Positions 33,447-41,232 of a stretch of 64,000 nucleotides of DNA are shown one piece after another. Position 1 is the first letter of the stretch. Each line of letters begins with the position of its first letter. The notes under the pieces are model-generated. The model saw nothing but the letters and a program-made list of their open reading frames with translations. It made no database searches and had not been told where the DNA came from. This stretch comes from a virus, in IMG/VR virus record IMGVR_UViG_3300021338_000003, positions 62,001-126,000 of that record. The stretch is one strand, 5' to 3'. A program made the position numbers and the translations under genes.

Positions 33447-33553
33447 TGACCAGTGACGCCGAAACCGATCGTGCGTTGGAGAAGGACTGGGACGACCTGG
33501 CCACCTCAATGCCGATGCGCGACGACGCACTTCCTGATGACATTCCCTTCTAG
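33446..33553 (+). CDS. 35-residue microprotein with SSB-like acidic tip
   Basis: ATG 33446 overlaps the upstream stop (TGATG). The product is very acidic and ends in DDALPDDIPF, closely resembling the C-terminal tip (DDDIPF) of bacterial single-stranded-DNA-binding proteins, through which SSB recruits repair and replication enzymes. It has no DNA-binding domain, so it could act as a free decoy for SSB-tip-binding host proteins, or be coincidence. Next gene starts 9 bases later. Confidence 0.6.
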   Translation: MTSDAETDRALEKDWDDLATSMPMRDDALPDDIPF

Positions 33554-33562
33554 GAGTCAAGC

Positions 33563-34153
33563 ATGTTCACCAATACTGTTGTGTACGCCGGAATCGGAGA
33601 GGGCAAGGGCAACTGGGTCAAGGCTCAGGTCAAGGCTCACCTCGACTTTCACCCCGACAACAACGCCATCGTCTTCGACGTGGAAGGGAATTGGCAGCCA
33701 TCGGACGAGATGATCCAGATGTTTGGCCAGCGGGAAAACCAACGTCTATTCGTCCTCTTGGGCATCCGGTCTGCCCAAGGAATCATGAACAACATCGAGG
33801 AGCACATCCGAGTCCCTCTCTGCAACGAGACCGAGGGGATGCTGGTCGTGGTCACGAGTGTTGAGGCCATCCGGGTATCCCCGGACTACGGGAACATCGG
33901 TGGGTTCATCAGGTGTCTTCATGCTGACGACCGATTCAGCACCCTGGTCACCCGCTTCGTGGTCAAAAACCCTCCCTTCATCAAGGACCTCGGTGTCAGG
34001 AGCTTCGCCCACACCTATGCCCTCGGCAATCACATCCCTTCCTCCGAGGTGAGCACCAGGGTGTTCCTTGAGAAGGAGAATGAGTCCACCGGAGCAGGTG
34101 CGAAGGCCCTGGCCTACTTCCCCCAGGATACCTGCACCGATCGGGATGAATGA
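33563..34153 (+). CDS. Possible degenerate P-loop protein
   Basis: 196 residues with GGAG upstream of ATG 33563. A strand leads to GIGEGKGN (10-17), like a Walker A loop but with Gly where Ser/Thr should follow Lys; AIVFDVEG (35-42) resembles Walker B. The body looks alpha/beta. It could be an inactive or divergent ATPase of the FtsK/Zot style, but the motif is too weak to be sure. It follows the SSB-tip microprotein in the same operon. Confidence 0.45.
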   Translation: MFTNTVVYAGIGEGKGNWVKAQVKAHLDFHPDNNAIVFDVEGNWQPSDEMIQMFGQRENQRLFVLLGIRSAQGIMNNIEEHIRVPLCNETEGMLVVVTSVEAIRVSPDYGNIGGFIRCLHADDRFSTLVTRFVVKNPPFIKDLGVRSFAHTYALGNHIPSSEVSTRVFLEKENESTGAGAKALAYFPQDTCTDRDE

Positions 34154-34340
34154 CATGAAGCTCAAGAACAGGGTCACCAAGCTTCAGGCTGAGTTAGATG
34201 AGGCAAGGTCTCATCTGAAGGATATGGAGGAGAGTCTCTATATCCTCGTCACCGAAAGTCCCCTAGCCAACAACAAAATTGCCCTCGGTGTCATCCGAGG
34301 ATGCTTTCTGACCTCTCTGAAGAAGATGGAGAACCCATGA
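34146..34340 (+). CDS. Small coiled-coil protein
   Basis: 64 residues from ATG 34146, overlapping the upstream stop; ATG 34155 is the alternative. Residues 5-35 form a Leu-heptad coiled coil. ATGA overlap with the next gene. Confidence 0.55.
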   Translation: MNDMKLKNRVTKLQAELDEARSHLKDMEESLYILVTESPLANNKIALGVIRGCFLTSLKKMENP

Positions 34341-34885
34341 ATGCTCTCGAACAGGCCCTCCGGAAGAAGGGTTTCAAGAACTCCTGTGATGCCCACGAGG
34401 GCTGGCTGTACATGGATTTGCAGTTCTCTTACCCCCGCCGGCTGCCCCATGGTGATGGTCCTCCCTGTAGGAGCATCCATTCTGGAGGTGTACATGTCAG
34501 TTTCGCTACCAATGAGGAGGTAGAGGTCAACGCACTTCTCATGGCCGAGAAGTGCGTTGATAAGGCCCTGACATTGGCTTGTGCCAATAACGGATGGGAG
34601 TATGCCCATGCATACTCCTACCCAGACGGGTCCCTTTACCAGTATGTCCGGGTACCCTTCGATGAATCTCGGACTGAGGCCAAGGTATACGAGGAAGTTC
34701 AACATGAAGTTGGCAGCCTCGTTCGCAGTCTGTCTCTTCATGAGGTCAGTCAGGGCCAGGAGGACGACCCTCGCGGAATCGACCCTGAATGGGTGATTGA
34801 TGTGGTCAAGGTATTCCCTGTAGACCCGAGTGATAAGGTCAACAACCTAGACAACAAGAGTTGGCATGGGAGTTCCAATGTCTGA
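34337..34885 (+). CDS. Unrecognised 182-residue protein
   Basis: ATG 34337 overlaps the upstream stop. Aromatic- and His-rich first 60 residues, an acidic helical stretch around 60-85, and an acidic C-terminus. No family was recognised. Confidence 0.6.
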   Translation: MNALEQALRKKGFKNSCDAHEGWLYMDLQFSYPRRLPHGDGPPCRSIHSGGVHVSFATNEEVEVNALLMAEKCVDKALTLACANNGWEYAHAYSYPDGSLYQYVRVPFDESRTEAKVYEEVQHEVGSLVRSLSLHEVSQGQEDDPRGIDPEWVIDVVKVFPVDPSDKVNNLDNKSWHGSSNV

Positions 34886-35195
34886 TTCTGAACTCGATCC
34901 TGGCAAGGAGTGGTCGACCGGAGAGCCTATCACCTTCATGAAGCCCCAGGGTGATGAATCCGAATCCGATGGGTGGGTGGTCTGGCATATTTGTGACATG
35001 ACATATGTGCTCCTCTGTGAGGATGGGGCTATCACTACCGACCCCACCATGTGCAAGGTGTTCGACACCCATGAAGAGGCGAATGAACTTGTCAACAAGG
35101 TGCGTGAGTCCTGGCCCAAGGCCGACGATTTCGGAATCGGCGTATCGGGCCTCACCGATCGCCAGGGATTCTTGAGCGCCGGGGAAACGTGGTAG
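34878..35195 (+). CDS. Unrecognised acidic protein
   Basis: 105 residues from ATG 34878, which overlaps the upstream stop and has GGGAG five bases ahead; ATG 34866 is the alternative. Acidic, with a central beta-type segment (VWHICDMTYVLLC). Ends before a hairpin and the topoisomerase gene. Confidence 0.6.
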   Translation: MSDSELDPGKEWSTGEPITFMKPQGDESESDGWVVWHICDMTYVLLCEDGAITTDPTMCKVFDTHEEANELVNKVRESWPKADDFGIGVSGLTDRQGFLSAGETW

Positions 35196-35217
35196 GGTTC
35201 CTGGGCTAAACAGGACC
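35193..35217 (+). other. Stem-loop upstream of topoisomerase gene
   Basis: GGGTTCCTG and CAGGACCC pair with one bulge around a 7-base loop, overlapping the upstream stop and leaving 28 bases to the topoisomerase start. No T-run follows. It could weakly attenuate or protect the downstream mRNA. Confidence 0.4.
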
Positions 35218-35244
35218 CATTCACCTGATTGAGAGGCTCCAAAA

Positions 35245-37143
35245 ATGGCCAAGAGCAAGGAATATAACAAGGACTCCATTCGCCAGCTCCAAGGGCTGGA
35301 ACCCATCCGCCTGCGCCCCGGCATGTATGTGGGTGGTTCGGGCAAGGGAGGATTCCACCATATCCTATGGGAGGTCATCGACAACTCGGTCGATGAATTC
35401 CTGGCCAATCACTGCACCAAGATTCGGGTTCGGATCGATACCAAGCGCAACGTGGCTTCTGTCGAGGACGACGGACGAGGCATTCCTACCGAGACTCACG
35501 CCCAGACTGGCGAACCCACTATCGTATCGATCTTCACCAAACTTCACATGGGCGGGAAGTTCGAACGAGGTGAGGCGTATGCCCTATCCGGCGGTCTCCA
35601 TGGTGTTGGTGCCAAGGCCACCTGTGCCCTATCCGATCGGATGACCGTTTGGTCCTTCCGGGGTAAGAGGGTATACCGGGCTGATTTCTCGAAGGGAAAG
35701 ACTGTCAAGCATGGTCCTGACAAGAAGTCCAAGCCTCGGCCACATGGAACCAAGGTCATGTTCCACCCAGACCCTGAGATCTTCCGAAAGATCAAGTTCG
35801 ACGTGGACCTCATCCGGAATCGAATCCGGTCTACCTCTCACCTCTGCCCAGGTCTCACCATTCTGTTGGTGATCGATGGTAACAAACCCGAGGTATTCAA
35901 GTCCTCTGAGGGTCTGTCCGGTCTTCTGCGGGAGCACTTGGGCAAAGAAGAGCCCCTGTTCGATGAGCCTCTTACCTTCAACCTCCATGACTCGGAGACC
36001 AAAGAGGGCATCGAGGTCTCCATGTGGTGGACCGATGGTGATGGGGAGAAGTGGTACACCTTCGTCAATATGATTGACATCGAAGGTGGGTCCTATGAGC
36101 CTGGTGCTAAGTCCGCAATCACCAGGGAACTCAAGAAATTCTGCAAGGCCGACAAGGTGTCGGGTGATGATTTCCGAGACGGTATGCGGGTGGCCTGTCA
36201 CATCAAGCTCCGGGACCCCCAGTTCGAGGGCCAGACCAAGAACAAGCTCAACAACCCGGAGATGTCCAGTATTGCGGAAAGGGTGTTTGGGGCGCGGCTC
36301 CGAAACTTCCTATCGAAGAACCCGGCCATTACCAAGAAGATCATTACCCGTGCCACTGAGCTTGCCAAGGCCCGGGCAGCCTACAAGGCCAGCCGGAAGA
36401 TCGCCACCCAGACAGCCTATGCCAAGGACCCATCCTCTCGTCGAGGGCTGCCGATGAAGCTCACGGCTGCGCTGGGATGCAAGGCCGAAGACCGCGAACT
36501 CTTCATTGTTGAGGGTGGGTCGGCTGGTGGCTCCGCTATCCGCGGTCGCGACGGAAAGTGTCAAGAGGTTTTGGCACTTCGGGGAAAGATCCCCAATGTC
36601 ACTCCCATCACTGACATGGTGAAGCTTTCGAAGGTGTTCGAGAATGAGGAGATCGACGCCATTATTCGGTCCGTAGGGGCAGGACACGACCTGGAGATGC
36701 CTGGTGAGTCCTGTGACCCCGAGAAGGCACGGGTAGGCAAGGTGGTTCTCTTGACCGATGCCGATGCCGATGGTGGCCACATCGATGCCCTCCTCCTAGG
36801 TTTCATGCTTCGATTCATGTACCCACTGGTGGAGAAGGGTATGGTGTGGGTGGCCCGTCCTCCCCTTTTCGTGGCCAAGTGGGGCAACAACCGGGTATAT
36901 GGTGACTCCCGGGAGGAGGTCATCGGTCTGGCTCAGAAGAAGGGCGTGAAGAAGCCCCAGGTAAGCCGGTTCAAGGGTCTAGGTGAGATGAATGCAGCCG
37001 AGTTGGCCGAAACCAGCATGAGCCACAAGACCCGCCGTCTACAGCAAATCACCGCCGATCGGTCTAGCATTCAGAAGGTCATTGACCTGATGGGGTCGGA
37101 CTCGACCGCCCGTAAGCAACTCTTGCTGGGGGATGACGCGTGA
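35245..37143 (+). CDS. Type II topoisomerase ATPase subunit (GyrB/ParE family)
   Basis: 632 residues, about the length of ParE. GHKL ATPase motifs: EVIDNSVDE (43-51, with the catalytic Glu43 and Mg-binding Asn47), DDGRGIP (75-81) and GLHGVGA near 117. The TOPRIM metal site has EGGSAGG near 422 and DADADGG near 505. All residues for ATP binding and DNA cleavage support appear intact. The partner GyrA/ParC subunit is not in this window, so it lies elsewhere or the host supplies it. Phage type II enzymes relieve supercoiling during replication. A GTG-started gene overlaps its stop. Confidence 0.95.
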   Translation: MAKSKEYNKDSIRQLQGLEPIRLRPGMYVGGSGKGGFHHILWEVIDNSVDEFLANHCTKIRVRIDTKRNVASVEDDGRGIPTETHAQTGEPTIVSIFTKLHMGGKFERGEAYALSGGLHGVGAKATCALSDRMTVWSFRGKRVYRADFSKGKTVKHGPDKKSKPRPHGTKVMFHPDPEIFRKIKFDVDLIRNRIRSTSHLCPGLTILLVIDGNKPEVFKSSEGLSGLLREHLGKEEPLFDEPLTFNLHDSETKEGIEVSMWWTDGDGEKWYTFVNMIDIEGGSYEPGAKSAITRELKKFCKADKVSGDDFRDGMRVACHIKLRDPQFEGQTKNKLNNPEMSSIAERVFGARLRNFLSKNPAITKKIITRATELAKARAAYKASRKIATQTAYAKDPSSRRGLPMKLTAALGCKAEDRELFIVEGGSAGGSAIRGRDGKCQEVLALRGKIPNVTPITDMVKLSKVFENEEIDAIIRSVGAGHDLEMPGESCDPEKARVGKVVLLTDADADGGHIDALLLGFMLRFMYPLVEKGMVWVARPPLFVAKWGNNRVYGDSREEVIGLAQKKGVKKPQVSRFKGLGEMNAAELAETSMSHKTRRLQQITADRSSIQKVIDLMGSDSTARKQLLLGDDA

Positions 37144-37385
37144 AAAAGGTCAAAGTAACCATCGAATTTGACTACAGTGGAGATTCCTTCCGGCATAACG
37201 ATGAATTTCACGTTGTCATGGACCAGGCCATTGACAAGGCTCTGAACGTCATCTTGGACCGACAACCACACCCCTTCAGTCCCGCTACTCTCATCGGGAG
37301 AGGCCCGGAATTGAAGGACAGCCATGGAAATATGGTCGGACGGGTCGAGGTAACGAAGTATACCAAGGCCACGGATGAAACATGA
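37140..37385 (+). CDS. Unrecognised 81-residue protein
   Basis: GTG 37140 overlaps the topoisomerase stop (GTGA). Beta-type start (KKVKVTIEFDY), a helix near 25-40, then polar. Coupled translation ties it to the topoisomerase, but no role is evident. Confidence 0.55.
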   Translation: MKKVKVTIEFDYSGDSFRHNDEFHVVMDQAIDKALNVILDRQPHPFSPATLIGRGPELKDSHGNMVGRVEVTKYTKATDET

Positions 37386-37669
37386 GACTTCCCACTTTCC
37401 TCCTAATGGCTTTGGCATCTTTGGACTCGGAGGAAATCAAGTCGCTTCCAAGTTCACCTTTGCCTCCGACTCCCCCAGATGGGGATCAGGACCGGGATTG
37501 GACGGCAGACCCAGTTCTGGACGCCTGGCTGCGAGGGCTTCTGCGCCCTAAGAAGAGGGATAACCGGCCACCCAAGGACTCGGAGGAGGGATCTCGTAAG
37601 ATGAGTGCTGCTGAGGCCAAAAGGGAGCGAAGAAGACAGAGAAGACAGAAGAACATGAAGAAGAAATGA
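37382..37669 (+). CDS. Small protein with basic tail
   Basis: 95 residues, ATGA overlap. A weakly hydrophobic start (PTFLLMALASL) is followed by a Pro/Asp-rich linker and a very basic end (Arg/Lys/Gln, last 20 residues). The tail could bind nucleic acid or membrane. Last gene before a 127-base gap. Confidence 0.5.
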   Translation: MRLPTFLLMALASLDSEEIKSLPSSPLPPTPPDGDQDRDWTADPVLDAWLRGLLRPKKRDNRPPKDSEEGSRKMSAAEAKRERRRQRRQKNMKKK

Positions 37670-37682
37670 CCGCATTTCTGTA

Positions 37683-37711
37683 TATTGTAAGTCTTCTTTT
37701 CCGGTCAAAAT
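37683..37711 (+). promoter_or_regulatory. Weak candidate promoter
   Basis: CAAAAT (37706-37711) is preceded at 17 bases by TATTGT, with a GGTC just before the -10 as in the candidate at 29059. The -35 match is poor. It lies in the 127-base gap before the gene at 37797 and is listed for completeness. Confidence 0.25.
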
Positions 37712-37752
37712 AAGCAACTCCCTGACGGGTCATGGAAACTGGAGTAAGTACG

Positions 37753-37800
37753 ATGGTTTCTCTCACTCCCTTCGAAACTCCACCCAGGAATGAAAAATGA
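37753..37800 (+). CDS. Possible 15-residue leader peptide
   Basis: ATG 37753 with GGAG 9 bases upstream encodes MVSLTPFETPPRNEK; its stop overlaps the next start (ATGA at 37797). The arrangement would make translation of the next gene depend on this peptide. No attenuator-type codon run is seen. Confidence 0.3.
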   Translation: MVSLTPFETPPRNEK

Positions 37801-38039
37801 ATGACATACCAATGGATCAAATATTCCCAAAAACCCTCCCACTGGATATGAACATTCTAGACAAGGCTCTGTCTGATGGCCTCCCCAAATATGAGACGGT
37901 CGAATATGAGACGTTTGGTAACATGACCATTTTCGACCTCCAGAACATTGGTGCAGAGGGATGGCGCCCTGCCTGTCTTCAGTTCGATAGACGTGGTATG
38001 ACCTGGTCCGGGCTCTTCTACCGGGTTTCTTTCCAGTAG
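37797..38039 (+). CDS. DUF4177-like small protein
   Basis: 80 residues. YETVEYETF, then a helix ending in GAEGWRPA, then strands with Arg and Tyr repeat the layout of the DUF4177-like domain at 25452, suggesting two diverged copies in one phage. The N-terminal 28 residues are extra. Function unknown. Confidence 0.5.
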   Translation: MNDIPMDQIFPKTLPLDMNILDKALSDGLPKYETVEYETFGNMTIFDLQNIGAEGWRPACLQFDRRGMTWSGLFYRVSFQ

Positions 38040-38041
38040 AC

Positions 38042-38070
38042 TTGCACCCTTCCTCCTGCCGTGCTAAAAT
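38042..38070 (+). promoter_or_regulatory. Sigma70-type promoter with conserved TGCCRTGY box
   Basis: TTGCAC (38042-38047), a 17-base spacer ending in TGCCGTGC, TAAAAT (38065-38070). GGAGG and ATG 38087 follow. The -35 begins two bases after the upstream stop. Confidence 0.8.
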
Positions 38071-38086
38071 AGTGTAGGAGGTAACG

Positions 38087-38581
38087 ATGGAAGACAAGAT
38101 TCTGGTTATTGCTACCGAGGGACTCTTGGTAGACGAGGATGGGGTCAAGACTCTGCCGGTCAATGATCGGCATAATGGTTGGTCTGGAGTTACACTGGGA
38201 GGGTGTGGTATCCTCGCCGATGAGGATGGTGTGTCCTGCTACTTCCCAGACCAATATGGGGCCGCGAGGATGGGCATCGATGAGCTGTGTGTCAACGTCC
38301 GGATCGCGGAGGTCCGTGACCGTATGATGCGAGCCATCTACAACCAACTCATCAATGAGGGTGTAGAGGTCTGGGAGATGGAAGGGGTGGATGGCTACTT
38401 CAATTACTTTGCTGATGCGGCTGCAGAAAGCCGCATGGGGAAGTATTCGGAGAAGGTCAATGACCTTCTCCCCTGGGGTGGTAGGAAAGCCCGAGAGACA
38501 GTCCTGCCGGGTGGCTCTGCTACCCTACAGGATGTGTTGGCGCTCCAAGCAGTCTGGAAGCTGATGTTCGAGGAGGAGTGA
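38087..38581 (+). CDS. Unrecognised 164-residue protein
   Basis: ATG 38087 is fixed by promoter and GGAGG. A beta-type acidic N-terminal half with Gly turns (about 1-65) is followed by a helical C-terminal half. Heads a string of overlapping genes. No family was recognised. Confidence 0.65.
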   Translation: MEDKILVIATEGLLVDEDGVKTLPVNDRHNGWSGVTLGGCGILADEDGVSCYFPDQYGAARMGIDELCVNVRIAEVRDRMMRAIYNQLINEGVEVWEMEGVDGYFNYFADAAAESRMGKYSEKVNDLLPWGGRKARETVLPGGSATLQDVLALQAVWKLMFEEE

Positions 38582-39081
38582 TGTTTCCCTGGTCGGCCGA
38601 CCCGTTGGATGATGACCCGGACCCATTCCCTGAGTGGGTCTGGACTCTGAAGTTTGATGTCAAAATCAAGAAGATTCGGCTCATCGTGTTTCGGGAACTC
38701 CTGTACAACATGGACAGTCGGATCCGAGTGAAGTGGTTCTGCGGCAGCACCGAAATGGAAACGCTGGTCACTCGCGAAGAGGCTGACCAAATGCAAAACT
38801 TCGAGTATGCTCAAGAATTTTGGGTGGCCCGATGGGAAAAGACTGTCCAAGACAGTCGAGTCATCTTCGAAGAAGACCTTGCAGCTGCAGAGCAAGCTCT
38901 GCTCACGGCTCAGGCTAATCTTCAAGAGTGTCATAGACACCTCGAAGTTCAAAAGCTTAATGAGAGGGATCTCCCCTTGGTTGCTCAAGCAATCAGGAAC
39001 CTTCCAACCCAAGCCCCCCGAGGGGGAGAGGTGTCTATGGTGCCTATCGTTCCTTCCTCATTGGCAGTGGTAGAAGAATGA
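38581..39081 (+). CDS. Unrecognised protein with coiled-coil segment
   Basis: 166 residues from ATG 38581 (GGAGGAG upstream, TGATG overlap). Residues 1-70 are beta-type and Trp/Phe-rich. Residues 95-135 form an Ala/Glu/Gln-rich coiled coil. The tail is hydrophobic (IVPSSLAVV). No family was recognised. Confidence 0.6.
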   Translation: MFPWSADPLDDDPDPFPEWVWTLKFDVKIKKIRLIVFRELLYNMDSRIRVKWFCGSTEMETLVTREEADQMQNFEYAQEFWVARWEKTVQDSRVIFEEDLAAAEQALLTAQANLQECHRHLEVQKLNERDLPLVAQAIRNLPTQAPRGGEVSMVPIVPSSLAVVEE

Positions 39082-39647
39082 ATCACCCGGCAAATGAAGT
39101 TTGTGGCGATCCGTGGGAAAGAGCCAAGCTGGTGACCACCCGGGAAATTTGGGACCCCTACGATCGCGGTATTCTATTCGCTGCTCCCGGTGACACAGCT
39201 GTCGTAGTATATGTGGATGGTTTTCTGCACCTTCACGTCGACGGAGATGTTCGCCATATCGAGGGGTTTGATTTCTCTGATTGGGTACTGGACCTTTCTG
39301 ACCCACTCAGTTTTGCTGGATTGAAGATCAGGCTGACAAGTCGTCTTGGTCTTGACAGCGTTGACCAAGCCGATAAGGTCATACGCCTGATGCCTTATAT
39401 TCCCGACTACATGCAGGACGGGTCGTTCAAGGCTATCGTGTCCTGGCTTGCCAGCTATTTTTCTCTCATCGACCAAGTATGTAAGAAATTTGACGTCTTC
39501 CTCGGGCCTAGTGAAGCACCCAGTATAGAACGACATCCACGTGGGTATTGGTACATGCGTACCAACCGGTCCACTATGTTTTTGGGTCATGCTGGCTTGG
39601 ACACCATTGATACACTCACCGCTTTGCGGCAGGCGGTTAAGGCATGA
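39078..39647 (+). CDS. Unrecognised protein, possible paralogue of 39879-40523
   Basis: 189 residues, ATGA overlap. The second half has MQDGSFKAIVSW, then IDQVC about 10 residues later, and a final WY-strand plus helix. The protein at 39879 has MKDGTVVAWVSR, then SDRLC, and a similar end, so the two look like diverged tandem copies with an unidentified domain. No enzymatic motif is seen. Confidence 0.6.
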   Translation: MNHPANEVCGDPWERAKLVTTREIWDPYDRGILFAAPGDTAVVVYVDGFLHLHVDGDVRHIEGFDFSDWVLDLSDPLSFAGLKIRLTSRLGLDSVDQADKVIRLMPYIPDYMQDGSFKAIVSWLASYFSLIDQVCKKFDVFLGPSEAPSIERHPRGYWYMRTNRSTMFLGHAGLDTIDTLTALRQAVKA

Positions 39648-39886
39648 ACAAGCACGAAAAGAAGCAATTCGATACAGTGGTTGTCATCGTCAGCCTGGTA
39701 TTTGTCCTAACTGTTGGGATGCTGGCCCGGGCTGGGGCATACCTGATTGGGCTGGACCCCAACTTCCTTCAAACCGTGGTGATGACCTTGCTGTGCTGGC
39801 TCATGACTATGGGGTCCATCCAAGCCGAGGCCAATGATAAGGCAATCAACGCCGATAGTCAGAGCGATGGGGGCCAAAGTGAGTGA
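39644..39886 (+). CDS. Two-helix membrane protein (holin-like topology)
   Basis: 80 residues, ATGA overlap. A basic start (MNKHEKK) is followed by a hydrophobic helix at about 11-34 and a second at about 42-58, then a short acidic tail. Small size, two membrane helices and charged ends fit class II holins, but many phage membrane proteins share this shape and no endolysin is found nearby. Lytic function is speculative. Confidence 0.55.
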   Translation: MNKHEKKQFDTVVVIVSLVFVLTVGMLARAGAYLIGLDPNFLQTVVMTLLCWLMTMGSIQAEANDKAINADSQSDGGQSE

Positions 39887-40523
39887 CAGGTATGTTCCCT
39901 TCAAGGAAGTGATCGGGGGTATCCCCAACAATCCACCATGCCCTGTCGTTGTCCACGGCCATGGGTTTGGGTCCTTGATTCGCGCCGAGAGCAAAACGGC
40001 ATGGGTGATGCACGAGGATGGGGTTGACCTCTATTGCACCTCTACCGACTTGGTGTTTCTCCGTGCCGACACTCTGGAGGGGGTCTTTGCCCTAGCCGGC
40101 CAGATTGCCGAACGGGTTGGAGATTCTAGGCAGGATACCCTATACGTGGGTGTGCTAGAACTGACTGACTGGCTCCAAAAGCAACCCTGGTATGATGGCC
40201 CCCAGGGGTTCATGAAGGATGGGACTGTTGTGGCCTGGGTATCTCGATATACAGCTTTGTCTGATCGTCTCTGTCACCTCTTGGGGTTCACCATCGAGGA
40301 TTTCGATGTAGCCACCCTGGAGGTCGACCCCTCCGACCAGGACCATCCCTGCTGGTGGTTCTCAACCGAAAACCAATCCGTCAACATCTGCACCAAGCCC
40401 AAGGACCCAAATGAACACAGCAGGCACCTTCACGTGCCCCATCTGGAGAAGGATACCCCATGCCTGGATGTCATGAGGCATGCTATCAACGTTCTTGAGG
40501 CCCAGGCCGAGGGGGCCAAGTGA
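39879..40523 (+). CDS. Unrecognised protein, possible paralogue of 39078-39647
   Basis: 214 residues from GTG 39879 (GGGGG six bases upstream, overlapping the previous stop); ATG 39867 is an alternative. The similarity to 39078 is limited to the segment MKDGTVVAWVSR...SDRLC and the C-terminal strand-helix. The N-terminal half is beta-type with His/Gly turns. Function unknown. Confidence 0.6.
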   Translation: MSDRYVPFKEVIGGIPNNPPCPVVVHGHGFGSLIRAESKTAWVMHEDGVDLYCTSTDLVFLRADTLEGVFALAGQIAERVGDSRQDTLYVGVLELTDWLQKQPWYDGPQGFMKDGTVVAWVSRYTALSDRLCHLLGFTIEDFDVATLEVDPSDQDHPCWWFSTENQSVNICTKPKDPNEHSRHLHVPHLEKDTPCLDVMRHAINVLEAQAEGAK

Positions 40524-40747
40524 AGTTCACATTCATCCTCGATGCCAAACCTGGCCAGTTGCTCAAGCTGTCGAACAAGATATATGAAGCCGGGTGTGAT
40601 GACGTTCTGGTAGGAAAGGCTGATGGTGAGGTATACGTGGACTTTGATACTGATGATTTCAAAGTAGCGGGGGATATGCTTAACCGCGTTGAAACAGCCT
40701 GTGGCGTGAAGGTTACCGGAGGAATTTTCTTCAGGGAGAAGCAATGA
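40520..40747 (+). CDS. Small conserved-looking protein
   Basis: 75 residues, GTG start overlapping the upstream stop. The beta-alpha-beta pattern with EAGCDDVLVG in the middle is reminiscent of small uncharacterised bacterial and phage proteins with a (L)YEAGCDD signature; I know of no established function. Its stop overlaps the next start. Confidence 0.55.
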   Translation: MKFTFILDAKPGQLLKLSNKIYEAGCDDVLVGKADGEVYVDFDTDDFKVAGDMLNRVETACGVKVTGGIFFREKQ

Positions 40748-41187
40748 CCAAGCCGTTACTGATTCCGGCCGGAGACGAGACCATCGGGAAGTGGGAGGGC
40801 CGTGTAGTCCTGCACTGGTTCGATGGTAACATCGAACAATCCGTATTGCGCGGGTCCAAGGTGTGGTCCGACGATGCATGCCAGTGGATTTCTGTGGAAG
40901 ACAACGATGACCTGACGGTATATCTGGACCTTCGATACTTGGAAGTCCAAGACCATCTCGGGAGAGTGTGGTGGGATCGCAGCCATGTCTGGCTAGGAGG
41001 TCATCACCTGGCTTCTACTGGTATCACGCTTCATGCTTCCATCACTGTAGTGGCCAGGCAAGTTCCTACATTTGATGAACTTGGACGCCCGAGAAATGGT
41101 GCCATTGTACCGGCTCTAGCCGATCTGCCACCCAACGATCCAGTAGCCTGGGCTATGTGGGAATACTGGCGATCCGAGAAGGCTTGA
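40744..41187 (+). CDS. Member 1 of a four-protein paralogous family
   Basis: 147 residues. It ends in VPALADLPPNDPVAWAMWEYW, a block shared with the proteins at 42347 (VPELANLPGENTDAWAL), 44820 (VPFLAKIP, later TSWALWRYW) and 45362 (VPTLATLPEEHQLAWALWEFW). The body is beta-type and Trp-rich. Function unknown; the conserved helix probably mediates a shared interaction. A promoter starts just before its stop. Confidence 0.65.
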   Translation: MTKPLLIPAGDETIGKWEGRVVLHWFDGNIEQSVLRGSKVWSDDACQWISVEDNDDLTVYLDLRYLEVQDHLGRVWWDRSHVWLGGHHLASTGITLHASITVVARQVPTFDELGRPRNGAIVPALADLPPNDPVAWAMWEYWRSEKA

Positions 41188-41212
41188 CGTCTTCCTAGTG
41201 CCATGTTAAAAT
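41184..41212 (+). promoter_or_regulatory. Sigma70-type promoter with conserved TGCCRTGY box
   Basis: TTGACG (41184-41189), a 17-base spacer ending in GTGCCATGT, TAAAAT (41207-41212) followed by GG. GGAGG and ATG 41233 follow. The 16 bases TGCCATGTTAAAATGG are identical to those at 26541-26556. Confidence 0.85.
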
Positions 41213-41232
41213 GGTGTTGGAGGTATACACCG

